64,000 nt of DNA from Daphnia carinata (Eukaryota > Arthropoda > Branchiopoda > Diplostraca > Daphniidae), in NCBI RefSeq assembly GCF_022539665.2, contig NC_081338.1, positions 1,550,001-1,614,000 on the forward strand, in the 5' to 3' direction. Made by a program: the position numbers and the translations under genes. Numbering within the stretch: the stretch's first letter is position 1; each line of letters begins with the position of its first letter. Shown here piece after piece: positions 11,555-22,352 of this stretch. Under the pieces are notes generated by a model that saw only the letters and a list, made by a program, of their open reading frames with translations, searched no databases and was not told the DNA's origin.

Positions 11555-11745
11555 GATTGCCGGAGAAATAGGACCTGGAGAAATAGGACCCGGAGATTTA
11601 GGACCTCAAAATAGGACCTGGAGAAATAGGACCCGGAGAATTAGGACCCAATCTTCAAACATATTTTGAAGGGTACTATTTCTCCATCATAAGGGTCCTA
11701 TTTCTCCTTAGTATTGGTCCTATTTCTCCTTCCGAAACAACCCTA
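11555..11745. repeat. Clustered GGAGAAATAGGAC motifs (unpaired element end)
   Basis: The segment starts GATTGCCGGAGAAATAGGAC, almost the same as the terminal sequence of the MITE at 13177-14099. It holds six copies or near copies of GGAGAAATAGGAC on the plus strand and then three on the minus strand within 190 bp. No matching right end with a target duplication was found nearby, so this looks like one end or a truncated copy of the same transposon family. Confidence 0.6.
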
Positions 11746-12645
11746 ATGCCCGCTGTTATAAAAGAAGAACCGGACGGCTTATGTAGTTTTCCGCACTGCA
11801 AACAACCTTATCAATTGCTCGTCTAATCATTCCACCATAATTTTTTTGTTTGAATTCATATTTGTAATTTTTTTGTACGATTACATGCTCTATCTATTGC
11901 TTTATACAGCTCATGTATAAAAGTTATATTTCTTTTTACACAGTGTTTGGGTTTTAGCCCTTGAAATTTTGCTACTGGCGTTTCCAGTCCTAGTATAGCC
12001 CTTCCCCACCCGACTGATTTCCTTATCCCATGGGCGTTCCCTCGGGCGGGGGGGGGGGGGCGCTTTCGCTTTATTTATTTTGCTACATTAGCAGACGAAT
12101 TATTTTTTTTGTATTTTGATTTGTATGGTGCATACCTTGTGAATTGTATCTTTATTTACGTTATTTAAATGGGAAGAAGGAAACTATGTGTGGAAGAAAA
12201 AGCTAATAAGAAAAAATATACAATTAAAATAGAAGAAAAGGTAATTTGCTTTAACAGTGTAATGAAACTGTAGACCTTAAGTGTTGATTGTTTATCCACT
12301 AGTATGAAATCATCTGGCTGCTTTTCTACATCTTTACGCAAAGCGGTTAAAAGGGCTTCACGGAAAACGACAGTAAACAAAATTAGTGGTAATTTTTAAT
12401 TCTTATATATTACTTACTTATTATATCACAATGCCTGCTTTTCTTATCTTTTGAATCGTAAAGCCATTCTATTAGTGTTAAGTGTGGAAAATCCAATTAT
12501 TGCAGCCATCGATGTCCAACAACATTTAAAACCTACTTTGCCACGTAATCAATTTATTTTATTTTGATGTAATATCATACAATTTGATCCTTTCCTTTCA
12601 ATTTCATTACCGATGATCTGGAAAGTGCTTAGATAGCTTTGCGGT
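11746..12645. other. Non-coding, with a G homopolymer
   Basis: AT-rich sequence with an 11-13 bp G run at about 12048-12060. No gene or structured repeat was identified. Confidence 0.45.
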
Positions 12646-12649
12646 TTAA

Positions 12650-12790
12650 GAAGAAGAATCAGGCATCTCAAACAAGGAACTTAAAGCTGCACAAAAAATG
12701 TTGGACAACCTGGAAAAAGAGAGAAACATGCATAAGAAACTCAAGGAGAATTTGAAAAGAATAGTTTTGATGAGTCTGTTATTAATTAAG
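12650..12790 (+). pseudogene. Short coding-like fragment, charged helix
   Basis: The plus strand reads EESGISNKELKAAQKMLDNL and then a K/E/N-rich helix, which looks like protein-coding coiled-coil sequence rather than chance. No start, splice site or family could be assigned. It lies between two clusters of the GGAGAAATAGGAC repeat, so it may belong to a decayed transposon. Confidence 0.25.
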
Positions 12791-12944
12791 ACAGTAAACC
12801 TTTTAAGATGAATCTTAAGATTTTTCTTCAAATTTTCCACAATTATGGAATCCATGCCAATGTATTTTTATAAAAAACTATATCGACATGGCTTGCACAT
12901 GAAAGAACACGAAGTTAGCTCATCCATGAGACAGTATCGGTCTT

Positions 12945-13160
12945 TCATACGATAAATTTGCCTTTTTTCTTTACTTTATTCAGTTTATGTTCTTTCTTTT
13001 CAGTTTTCTTTTTCTTATTGTTGGCTTTTCTCGTTTTCTGTGGATATTCCTTTCTCTTTTCCTGTTCTTCGGTGTGTTCAGCGCACTTCTTTTTACTTTC
13101 TGATTTGATTTTATCTTGTTTCTTAATTGATTTAGCAAGCAATTCCACATTGTTTTTTAC
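12945..13160 (-). pseudogene. Lysine-rich coding-like exon
   Basis: A minus-strand open stretch starting around NVELLAKSIKKQDKIKSES is followed by a long K/E-rich tail. It sits downstream of the minus-strand helix-like stretch at 14.1-14.3 kb once the MITE is removed, and upstream of the P-like core at 11.1 kb. It could be the charged middle of the same decayed gene. No domain is recognised. Confidence 0.25.
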
Positions 13161-13176
13161 CTATTGCAATACAGAA

Positions 13177-14099
13177 GGTAGCCGGTGAAATAGGACTGAA
13201 ACGAAATAGGAATGGAGAAATAGGACTGGGAGAAATAGGATTGACTTTTAATAACTTTTAGGACAGTCCTATTTCTCCATGGCATCAGTCCTTTTTCTCC
13301 TTAGAAATAGTACTACATCATTTACCTTTGTTCCAAGGGGAATGGTGAGCCTTCAATCCCGTAGGATATGTATTGCGTAAGAGCGCTGGCTTATATCCAT
13401 TTCTCTTTTTAAACAACCGATGGCGTTAACTCATTAGATAAATGGTTCACAAAACTTTTTTTCTTATCCTATTTCAATTTAAATTACAGGAGAACATGAA
13501 CTATATTGTATTAATAGTTTTTTTAACGAAATACTATTAGACATACTACAGAAATATTTATTACTTATATTCCACATTATGTGGTCAAAACCAACTTTTC
13601 TAATTGACCTAATGTTTTACTATTTCATACATCTATCGTTATATACAGCTGTTACTTATTCTGATTTTGCTCTAATAGTATTTTATTAAATGAACTCTTT
13701 TAGATTCAAAATAATTTATGTTCCCCAGCAATTAAAATTAAAATAGAATAAGAGATAAAAAACTTGTGAACCATTTAAATAATGAGTAAACGCCATCGTT
13801 TTTTTTAAAAGGAAAATGGAAATAAGCCGGCGCTCTTACGCAACACATTGCCTTCCGGATTAGAGGCTCATCATTCCCCTTGAAACAAGGTAAATGAAAT
13901 AGGACTATTTCTAAGGCGAAATAGGACTGATGCTGAGGAGAAATAGGACCGATGCCATGGAGAAATAGGACTGTCCTAAAAGTTTTTAAAGGTTAGTCCT
14001 ATTTCTCCCAGTCCTATTTCTCCGGTAGCAATAGTACTGGAAATTTTCAGTCCTATTTCTCCATTCCTATTTCGTTTCAGTCCTATTTCACCGGCAATC
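13177..14099. mobile_element. Long-inverted-repeat MITE with 8-bp target duplication
   Basis: The ends read GGTAGCCGGTGAAATAGGAC and, inverted, GATTGCCGGTGAAATAGGAC. The element is flanked on both sides by ATACAGAA (13169-13176 and 14100-14107), an exact 8-bp target duplication. The two arms pair over about 340-380 bp, leaving about 200 bp of AT-rich centre, so a single strand could fold into a long hairpin. Each arm carries several copies of GGAGAAATAGGAC in both orientations near the tip. There is no coding capacity. An 8-bp duplication fits hAT or P superfamilies; which one is not settled. Confidence 0.88.
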
Positions 14100-14109
14100 A
14101 TACAGAAAC

Positions 14110-14840
14110 ATTAAAATGGTTGAAGATCATACAAATATGTTTGTCAAATTGAAAGTTTACCTGAAAACCTTTAGCTCTTTGCAGAGCACCTTTTTATGCC
14201 TGTTTCTCTTCAATGCTTCTTGCATTTTCAACTTCAGCTTGGCATTCAAAGGTTTTCACTTATGCTTTGAGTTTTTTTTAATTTTAATTGTTGCCACTTT
14301 TGGATCTAAAGTGGTGTTGTTCAGAATTGGTGAGGGATTAGATAGTTCTCCTAAATGAAATTCGATGAAAACTAGGCAGCCTTCATTACTGAAAATTGGT
14401 GTAGGCAGAATACTCGTTACTCTTGGTTCAAGAATATGTTTTGACAAACTCTGTGAGATCAGAGGTTGATGACACAGATGCTGCCTTGGTGGCTCGTTCA
14501 AGTTTGCAATTCAGGACCACTTCTTGTTATTTTTCTTTTTTAATTTCTTCTTCTTCAATTTATCTAACTCCGTTTAAGTTTGGTTTTCATTCTCCTATCA
14601 GACAAATTCATCTTTTTCCCTGAAAATAGATGGATTAAGCTGGCCAGCCTTCCTTAAATGTAAAGCTTGACACATACCTGTTAAGTGTGAGGTCTTAGCT
14701 GCTAGACATTCTTCCAGTTCAACACCAACCTTATTGCTATTGAGATCTTGAACTGTAGAAACACTTTGAGTTGGAATATTGGTCAACAAGCTAGAAGTGA
14801 AAAGATCTTGAGGAGAGAGTTGTTTTTTAATAGCCACGAT
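14110..14840 (-). pseudogene. Possible N-terminal part of the decayed P-like gene
   Basis: The minus strand holds a lysine-rich helix-like stretch (NAKLKLKMQEALKRNRHKKV) ending at a possible donor GTAAAC near 14160. Upstream, the frames at 14256-14501 and 14598-14837 have protein-like composition but no named domain. The layout would suit the segment that follows a THAP finger in P-element transposases, but no THAP zinc motif was found. Low confidence. Confidence 0.25.
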
Positions 14841-15226
14841 GTCGATGGAACCTCTCGTTTTATAAGGATCTTGATTTTTTCGGTCTCATTTCCTACAAAT
14901 TTTGTTTAAACGACACTTTCAAGTTCTTGTTTTCCCTTTTTCCATTTATCAAAACTGCCTCTCATATTATAACCTTTAAACTTTATTATTATTCACCTTA
15001 ATCTCTTAATATTATCATAGATCACTCCATAGATCAAATTATACGAAACTAGTCTATTGTTCTTGTCTTTAGGGCTCGCGATTTTCAAGCCAAATCTAGC
15101 ATCAGGACGCCACAAACAACGGTGAAAGCTTTTATTAAAGCTCAAGTAGTGACCAAAACCTCCACTTGAGGGCAGTATCAGCAGAGTAAGTATCCAAACA
15201 ATCGTATGAATAGTAGTACAAAAAAC
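14841..15226. other. No gene seen
   Basis: AT-rich flank before the inverted-repeat nest. A 115-codon minus-strand frame (14993-15340) runs into the terminal repeat and has no recognisable domain. Confidence 0.4.
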
Positions 15227-15515
15227 AAACGGAGTTATGGCAACCCGTTTTACATTTAAAAAAAATGGCGGAAAAAAAATCGCACTTTTTTCTCTTTTTT
15301 CGACCCGTAGCCATCTACCGTCGACTTTATAACTACACAAATTCGTAATGATAGCAACTAGTTAGGACAACAGCGGCTACCACACACACAGACCACGTGC
15401 AGCTGTGAATAGTTAGGGATACACTTGATGGTAATTATTGTTTAATTATGATTAATCATTGTTCTACAATTAATTGAAATAAGATCTCAGTAATAAAATT
15501 AATTTTTAGAAATGA

Positions 15516-15715
15516 TTGGTGCTGCAGAAGTTGTGCCTCAAGAGAAGTTTAATGAGCAAGTTGGTGAACTCGATCAGGTACTTAAACTTTTTAAGCAACA
15601 ATTCAAAACAAGGGTATGATTTTAATAAGCAATTATTTATTCTTTAGTTATTTAACCAACTGGGATTGCAATTGGCTTCGAACTTGCAAAAATTAAACTC
15701 CTAATCCATTTTTTT
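15516..15715 (+). pseudogene. Small two-exon coding unit, copy 1
   Basis: After an acceptor (TTAATTTTTAG) the frame reads MIGAAEVVPQEKFNEQVGEL and on to KQQFKTR. A GTATG donor near 15613, a short intron ending TTTATTCTTTAG and a second exon (LFNQLGLQLASNLQKLNS) with TAA follow. The same unit occurs inverted at 17441-17650 with the same splice sites and stop. No family is recognised. It could be the last two exons of a longer gene captured by the foldback element. Confidence 0.4.
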
Positions 15716-15719
15716 ACAC

Positions 15720-16020
15720 TGAAACTGGTGCATATTTCATTGACCTAAATAAAAAAAACTAATCTTTATACTTACCATACTTAGTTTCCTTTGCCTCTCC
15801 AGCTTTAAATATTTTTCTCCAGCTACTAAACGGACTGCCAATGGAATCCAATGGACTGAAATTGTCTACACTCCGGTAACAATGAGTGATCGGTAGATTT
15901 GAGAAAAAACAGAATGAACTACGATTCCATTGGCAATTTGTTTAGTAGCTGAAGAATCAAATTAAAAGAAAGGGTGGCGAGTATAACGATTACTTTATTT
16001 GATTTCAATTATTAATAATT
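15720..16020. other. AT-rich spacer with a short dyad
   Basis: A dyad pairs GGACTGCCAATGGAATCCAA near 15830-15860 with an inverted relative near 15935. No gene seen. Confidence 0.3.
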
Positions 16021-16029
16021 ATTTTTTAG

Positions 16030-16115
16030 CTTAAAATATGAGCCTGCTGTATCAATTATTTGCTCAATACAGAATATTACAAGTACCAAAACTAAGAATG
16101 GTAGTACATAAATTA
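16030..16115 (+). pseudogene. Repeated short exon, copy 1
   Basis: After TTATTTTTTAG the frame reads MSLLYQLFAQYRILQVPK and ends at GGTAG. Flanks and sequence match the exon at 20140-20215, so both are copies of one ancestral exon in the foldback family. The function is unknown. Confidence 0.3.
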
Positions 16116-17105
16116 TTCTATTTGTGTACTTTTATTAATTTGTGTTAAGCTTACAACAAGAAAATGTGATTAAAGGTCTTTGGCAATACATTAGTTCTTT
16201 ACTGACTGTTAATTTTGAAGCAAGTTTGCTTCCGTAAAATCTATTAGCATATCTGAAATTACATGAAAATGTTGTGTTGTTGTTTCAAAATTTAAACACA
16301 AATAAGCAATAAATACAGATAGAAATGTTCTCATTTTGAATATTTATTGCTATGAGTGTTTAGAACCAGCATCTTGTGTAAAGCATCTTCCCGTGTGGGA
16401 AGACTGACTTTACGAATTAAAACAAATAAAAGATATTGAACTCAGAGGCGTTTTTACCCACAATGACGTTTGTGTTTATTATAGCTAAGACACAAGAATT
16501 AAAAAGACAAGAGAGGAAAAGATGAGAAGAAACATTTGAGAAAACGGTTAAAAGAGGGTACAATTAAACAGGGTCTTACCGGGAATTCACGAGTGAAAGA
16601 ATGGAAGAGAAACGACACAAGGCGAACTTGGAATTCAGCGTCCACAAAAGTGTTACACGACAAGAGTTCAGACACTTTAGAATTGACAATCAACGTCCGA
16701 AAAAGCTTGGGACGAGAACGAGATTTTACTCAAAGGTTTAATTATGGAAACATTAACTAGGGCACAATACTACTCAACAAGGCAAGGAAGATAGGCTTTA
16801 AGGCAACTACTTGGCACGGCTGCAACTACTTGTCTGATTCCAGTCAACTGCTATGTTCATCACGAAACTTTGCATGTTGCAAAAGTGGCGTGATTGGGCG
16901 GAGCTTGTGCGTTCACGCGGCAGCCAATTAAAAGATGCCGTTCGACGTGGCGTGATGTTGAGGGCGTATCGTCTGCGTGAGTCAGCTGCAGGTGTTCATT
17001 TGGGTCAGCTGCACTGCGTATATGGTGTTGCAATTGACATGTCCAGACTTGTGTTCACTACTGAAGCAAAAGCGAGAAAAAGTTAAAGTAATGTATTCGG
17101 CTTCG
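16116..17105. other. No clear gene
   Basis: Open frames on the plus strand at 16536-16760 and 16853-17171 have basic, low-information translations and no partners. The part around 16850-17060 is less AT-rich. Nothing further can be supported. Confidence 0.3.
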
Positions 17106-17316
17106 TTACACTTCGACCAAAGACCTTATTTGAACGTACGGATTAATTACATTTTGTCTGGCAAGATATGAAATGGGAAAAGTTCCATGAACCAGATTTA
17201 GATGATCTGCCATAAAAATTTGAAAATCTTCGTAACAAGCTGGCATTTGAACTTCTATGTATTCAATCTTGTCACTCTCATCAACGTGGTTGTTTGCAAT
17301 AAATTTCAATGAATCC
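17106..17316 (-). pseudogene. Possible minus-strand exon of unknown function
   Basis: After an acceptor (ATTCTAG) the minus strand reads DSLKFIANNHVDESDKIEYI, then EVQMPACYEDFQIFMADHL and on to a stop. The composition is protein-like and the start coincides with a splice acceptor. It lies inside the foldback nest, downstream of the inverted small exons. No domain recognised. Confidence 0.35.
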
Positions 17317-17440
17317 TAGAATACAGGAACAATAAGTAGAATAAAACCAATAAATTATTATGCTTTTTTCACGATTACCTAATCTAATTCAGTGAAATAT
17401 GCCCCAGTTTCCGTGGAGCACTGGGCAAGTTTGTCGAGTC

Positions 17441-17650
17441 TACTAAAACAATTGATTAGGAGTTCAATTTCTGCAAGCTCGAAGCCAATGACAATCCCAG
17501 TGAGTTAAATGACTAAAGAATAAATAATTGCTTATTAAAATCATACCCTTGTTTTGAATTGTTGCTTAAAAAGTTTAAGTACCTGACCAAGTTCACCAAC
17601 TTCCTCATTAAACATATCTTGAGGCACAACTTCTGCAACGCAAATCATTT
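17441..17650 (-). pseudogene. Small two-exon coding unit, inverted copy 2
   Basis: The minus strand reads MICVAEVVPQDMFNEEVGEL, KQQFKTR, then an intron with the same borders and a second exon SFNSLGLSLASSLQKLNS ending TAA. Compared with copy 1, differences fall mostly as single substitutions that keep both frames, the splice sites and the stop. This is the right arm of the foldback structure. Confidence 0.4.
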
Positions 17651-17697
17651 CTAAAAATTAATTTTATTACTGTGATCTTATTTCAATTAATTGTAGC

Positions 17698-18140
17698 CAG
17701 AGTTGCCGCAATCGCGATTGAAAATTAATCGCGATTGTGATTTCGATTAAAATTTTAATCGCCGATCAAATTATTTTAAAATAATCGAAATTGGCGATTA
17801 AAGTGGAAAAAATTTAATTTTTAATCGCAATTATTTTTCGATTATTTAGCGACATCTATGAACGGTAGATGAGACTATATGAAAGTCTACTCATAGCTTT
17901 GTCATTTTTGTAGCAGACGCTTTTTTTTAATTTCCACTTGTTTCAATTTTTTCAATTGAAACAATGGTAAGTTATTTTCCTACAGATAGATGGCGCCCAA
18001 AAATAATCGGAAAAACAATCGGTAAAAAAATTAATCGAAAATCAAATTTTTTCAACAGACGAATGATCGCCGATTATTTTTTTTTGCGATTATCGACGGC
18101 TACCGATAATCGCCCAAGAAATAATCGGACGGCAAGTCTG
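17698..18140. mobile_element. hAT-like MITE with exact 8-bp duplication
   Basis: The ends are CAGAGTTGCCG and, inverted, CAGACTTGCCG, flanked by ATTGTAGC at 17690-17697 and 18141-18148. The interior is rich in AATCG and its complement (AATCGCGATT, GATAATCG) and has no gene. CAG ends with an 8-bp duplication are standard for hAT elements. It inserted into the right arm of the larger inverted repeat. Confidence 0.9.
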
Positions 18141-18198
18141 ATTGTAGCACAATTATTAATCATAATTAAACAATAATTACCATCAAGTATATCCATAA

Positions 18199-19836
18199 CA
18201 GTGCTTCCTATCCTTTTTTTTACCCTGTAGATACAGTTACTGTAAAAAAAAATTTTAATACAAAGTTAAGTTAAGATATTTTGTAAATACCGAAAAAAAA
18301 TGCTTCGATACAAGATACTACCGAAAAAAACCAGTTAAGATAAGATATTTCTAAAAATTCTTAAAAATTCTCATTTTAGGCTAAAGATAAAAGATAAAAT
18401 AAGATACAAGATACTTAGTAATAACGCAAAACTAAATAAAAAAATTTTGAATCGAAGATTAATTGAAATTCTGGGTTGCATCAAATTTGTAGCTTCATAA
18501 TTCATTTATTTTTGATCCACATCCACGAGACAAGGGATGAATAAAACCACGGTCTAACAGGAGAGGTACCCACACGCCAGAGAATCCAAATGTACCCGTT
18601 TTCTTTTTTGGTACCCGGAAAATCCGCTACGAACGCCACCTGTTCAGTTCCCCTTGTTTACGATGCCTGCTAGTCCTCTCAGTGGGCTTTCTGACAAAAA
18701 GTATAATTCTTAATTATAACTTACAAAGAAGATAAACAAAATTCAACCGCCTTTCTTAAAAATTAAATATACAGCATTTGATATTGTGACTGTCTTAATC
18801 GAAACGTTATTTGCCATTATTTTTAATTCACGCAGAATAGTTAGCGGCTTTGAAAATTGTACTTTAGACAGCAACTAATCAATGATCCTCTTCTTGAGGT
18901 TATGCAGAGAAAACAAGCACTACCGTTGTGCATAATAGCATTATTAACTTTCCAATATCGCCCACGTTCCAGATTCTTTCGTGCAAGCTGTAACAAGAAT
19001 TGCTTAGTCTTCGTTCGGTAATGATTCGTTTAGAATTAAAGACGCAATGATTACCAAAGGGGTAAGGTAAACGACCTTAGCAACAAAAGGTATTGCATCA
19101 AACGATAGATACATACATATATTAACGCAAAGACGACCTTATCTCTTACGGGCGGGGTAAGCTTTTTTTTTATTTCATAGAAAAAAAAAGTTTAAAACGA
19201 CGTCGGTGATCGGGTCATTGTCCGCTCCTTAACACATCCAACATATCCTTATCCAAACTGCCAATAAAGATTAATAGCAAAAAACGGAATAAAAGGAAAA
19301 GGTAACCACTGCCCTTAAATATTACATTTCAATACCATTTAGTCAAAAACTGTTTTGTAATTTTTTTATAACAAAGAACTGTTACTAAATGTGAATTATT
19401 TGTGCAAAATATACCTAGAATTTGGTCACTTTCTATTTAATTTGATTTATTATTCTTGTTTTCCCCTATGCGCTGATCAGCGCTAGGGGTACTGAACAGA
19501 TGGCGTTCGTAGCGGATTTCTTGCGTACCAAAACGGCATTGGGGTACGTCTGGCTTCACTCGCCGGCTATCTCGTGTGGGTACCTCTCCTGTTAGACCAT
19601 GAATAAAACAATGAGACCCGAAAATTTTATTCCAAATAAATGAACTTGTCGCCGCTAGATGGCGCCGAAAGTATCTTGTATCTTTTCGGTAACTTTAGGC
19701 TAAAATTGGCTTAGCATAAGATAAAGATACTTTTTTTGGCTCAAATTGACGCCCGATACAAGTTATCGAAAAGATGCCGGAAGTATCTTAACTTTTGCCA
19801 TTCTATCTTATCTTTTCCGAAAGATAGGATCCACTG
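18199..19836. mobile_element. Non-autonomous hAT-like element, host of a nested copy
   Basis: The ends are CAGTGCTTCCTATC and, inverted, CAGTGGATCCTATC, flanked by ATCCATAA at 18191-18198 and 19837-19844. Subterminal parts are full of AAGATA/TATCTT blocks on both sides. No coding sequence. It interrupts the right arm of the foldback element and is itself interrupted by the insertion at 18548-19601. Confidence 0.88.
18548..19601. mobile_element. Nested hAT-like element
   Basis: The left end CACGGTCTAACAGGAGAGG and the right end, inverted, CATGGTCTAACAGGAGAGG pair for about 29 bp with one mismatch. The flanks are AATAAAAC at 18540-18547 and 19602-19609, an exact 8-bp duplication. Inner blocks around GCTACGAACGCCA also occur inverted near the other end. 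No coding sequence. It is the youngest layer of this nest by position. Confidence 0.9.
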
Positions 19837-20139
19837 ATCCATAACTATTCACTGCTGCACGTGGTCTGTGTGTGTCGTAGCCGCTAAAAAAAATGGCGGA
19901 AAAAAAATCGCACTTTTTTCTCTTTTTTCTACCCGTAGCCATCTATCAGTCGGTTTCGTTATTACAGGCATGTAAGCAATTTCAGTTAATTGTATGCCAT
20001 TTGCATTTAATTGAGCAGCGTGGCTGGAGAAAACTGCGTGGCTGGAGGAGCAATTGAAAAATGGATAAGATAATAAAACAAAAAGTGGTAAGTATAAACA
20101 TTATTATATTGGTTTTCAATTATTAATTATTGTTTATTA

Positions 20140-20380
20140 GATCAAATTATGAAGCTGCAGGCCCAATTATTGGAACAACACAAAATATTAGATAACAGCA
20201 AAGCTAAGGATGGTAAGGCCTAATATGTAATGATTCTATTTATTTGCTTTTATTCATTTGTGTAATAATAAGTCCATGCAGCGAAGGAACTGAAGAATTG
20301 TGGGACCGTATTTGGGCCGAAAATAGGTGTGGTACGGAAACCCAGAAATGGCATGAGTTCAACATAAAACATGGATTAGG
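20140..20380 (+). pseudogene. Exons of the foldback family, copy 2
   Basis: The first exon reads MKLQAQLLEQHKILDNSKAK and ends at GGTAAGG, homologous to 16030-16115. A second exon near 20283-20379 reads EGTEELWDRIWAENRCGTET and on to KWHEFNIKHGL, ending at a GT donor. These look like real former exons, but no protein family is recognised. Confidence 0.35.
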
Positions 20381-20568
20381 TACTTTTCGGTTTTTTGTCT
20401 ATTGAAAAAGTATTTTTAATGCTATTATTTTGCATTCACAGAATTATAGTGGGGGATCAAGTCAAGTCCGGAAGTGTTACAGGATGGAAGAGTGAGCCTA
20501 CAGTTGAAAAACACTGAAAGTGCATTACCATTAAGGTGAGGTAAAGTAATAGAGTATGCAAATTGTCT

Positions 20569-21690
20569 AATGAGTAGTACCATCTTGTGTGAATGAATCC
20601 TGTGTAACAGCAATCCTTTATAGTTCTGTCACAGCTAGAAGCCTCAAATAATTCTGCTTCTCTTGCTAAAAAAAACTTGTCCTTTACATTCAGAGTGTTG
20701 GTGAAGCTGGGTACTTAAATGGCCCTAAAGATGTTTCATTTCGTTGGCATTGCAGCGATGAACATCATACATGGACTTTTTAGGTATGAAAGGAATTTTC
20801 TTGAAAATTTTTTGAATTTATGACAAAGCATTTCTCCTCCTTTTTGCCACCCATGTCTAATCTAAAAAAAAAATTATTCAATAGGAAAGGATTTTCAGCA
20901 TACTGGGAACACAACTATCAACAATGCAACATTCTATGGGTGCTATTTTATCATTCAAGAGCCTTATACAATGATTTTTATCTGCAATTTGTATGGCCTT
21001 TCCCAAGCTTCTGCCATAAGTTGAATCTATAAGTCATGTAAGTCACATGAGCAACAATTGAGATGCTTAATGGTGTTGTTTTTCTTTTCTCAGTATAGGT
21101 TAAAGAATTAAGTTAAGACAATCTAGCACATTGTCCAATGAGAAGTACCATCTTGTGTTAATGAATCCAGTACAACAGCAATCCTTTATAGTTCTGTCAC
21201 AGCTAGAAGCTTCAAATAATTCTGCTTCTCTGTCTAAAGAACAACTTATCCTTTACGTTCAGAGTGTTGGGGAAACTGGGTACTTAAATGGCCCTAAAAT
21301 GTTTTAATTTTGCTGCCATTGCAGAGATGAACATCATACATGGACTCTTTAGGTATGAAAGGATTTTTCTTCAAATAATTTTAAATTTATGACGAAGAAT
21401 TTCTCCTCCTTTTTGCCAACCAGGTCTAATCTGCCAAAAAAATTTATCCAATAGGAAAGGATTTTTATGTACTGGGAACACAACTATCAACAATGCAACA
21501 TTCTAAAGGTGCTAGTTTATCATTCAAGAACCTTATACAATGATGTTAATCTGCAATTTGTATGTCCTTTCCCAAGCTTCCACCAGAAGTTGAATCTATG
21601 AGTCATGTAAGTTACATGATCAACAATTGATATGTTTAACGGTGTTGTTTTTCTTTTCTCAATATAGGTTAATAGTAACATTGGATCTGA
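20569..21690. repeat. Direct tandem duplication, unit ~565 bp
   Basis: Copy one starts AATGAGTAGTACCATCTTGT at 20569 and copy two starts at 21137. The copies run in parallel with point changes and small indels. Copy two keeps an open stretch on the plus strand (QQQSFIVLSQLEASNNSASL, then SVGETGYLNGP), which is broken in copy one. The unit sits inside the second foldback element. Confidence 0.8.
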
Positions 21691-22352
21691 AAAGATTTTT
21701 GGTTGGGGCAAGACACTGAATAAATTGTATTGATTGGATGGATGACATGACATTTCTATACTTAATTCGGATTCCCCAGACGGTATTTGATATTAAAAAA
21801 ATTGAAGTGCATATCTGGGCTCCCTTCTTTTCTGAAGCCCCGTTTCCCCTTGACTCATAATAAGCCCGTAGGGGGTCATGCCCCTACTGTACGGTATATA
21901 TAAAAACAACATATACCGAGGTTTGGAGGGCTCTGGCCGGAAAGGGGACGTGGGGTCCGCTTAGTCCGATGATGTGTTCTTTTTTGTTTTATTATATTAT
22001 CCATTTTTCAATTGCTCCTCCAGCCACGCAGTTTTCTCCAGCCACGCTGCTCAATTAAATGCTAATGGCATACAATTAACTGAAATTGCATACATACTTG
22101 TAATAACGAAACCGACGGGTAGATGGCTACGGGTGGAAAAAAGAGAAAAAAGTGTGATTTTTTTTTCCGCCATTTTTTTTTTTTCATATAAAACGGATTG
22201 CCATACGGATTGCCATATTGCCATAGTTTTACACACAAAAAAAAATTTCGCCAAAAAAAAAAAATCTAAAAATCTATCTATCGTCTAATAGACGTAGAGA
22301 AAAGAATAGCCAATGTAAGAAAAAGAAAATTTACAAGCAAAACTTTGTACAG

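Larger units (their letters stand above)
15227..22215. mobile_element. Nest of inverted-repeat elements
   Basis: The outer left end (TTATGGCAACCCGTTTTAC, then AAATGGCGG and TCGCACTTTTTTCTC) recurs inverted at about 22130-22215, and its AAATGGCGG-TCGCAC part recurs in direct orientation at 19890. A second dyad pairs AGCGGCTACCACACACACAG at about 15372 with its complement at about 19855-19888, after removal of later insertions. At least two related foldback elements therefore abut here, about 15.2-19.9 kb and 19.9-22.2 kb. They share homologous short exons. Exact outer limits and a target duplication could not be fixed. Confidence 0.6.
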
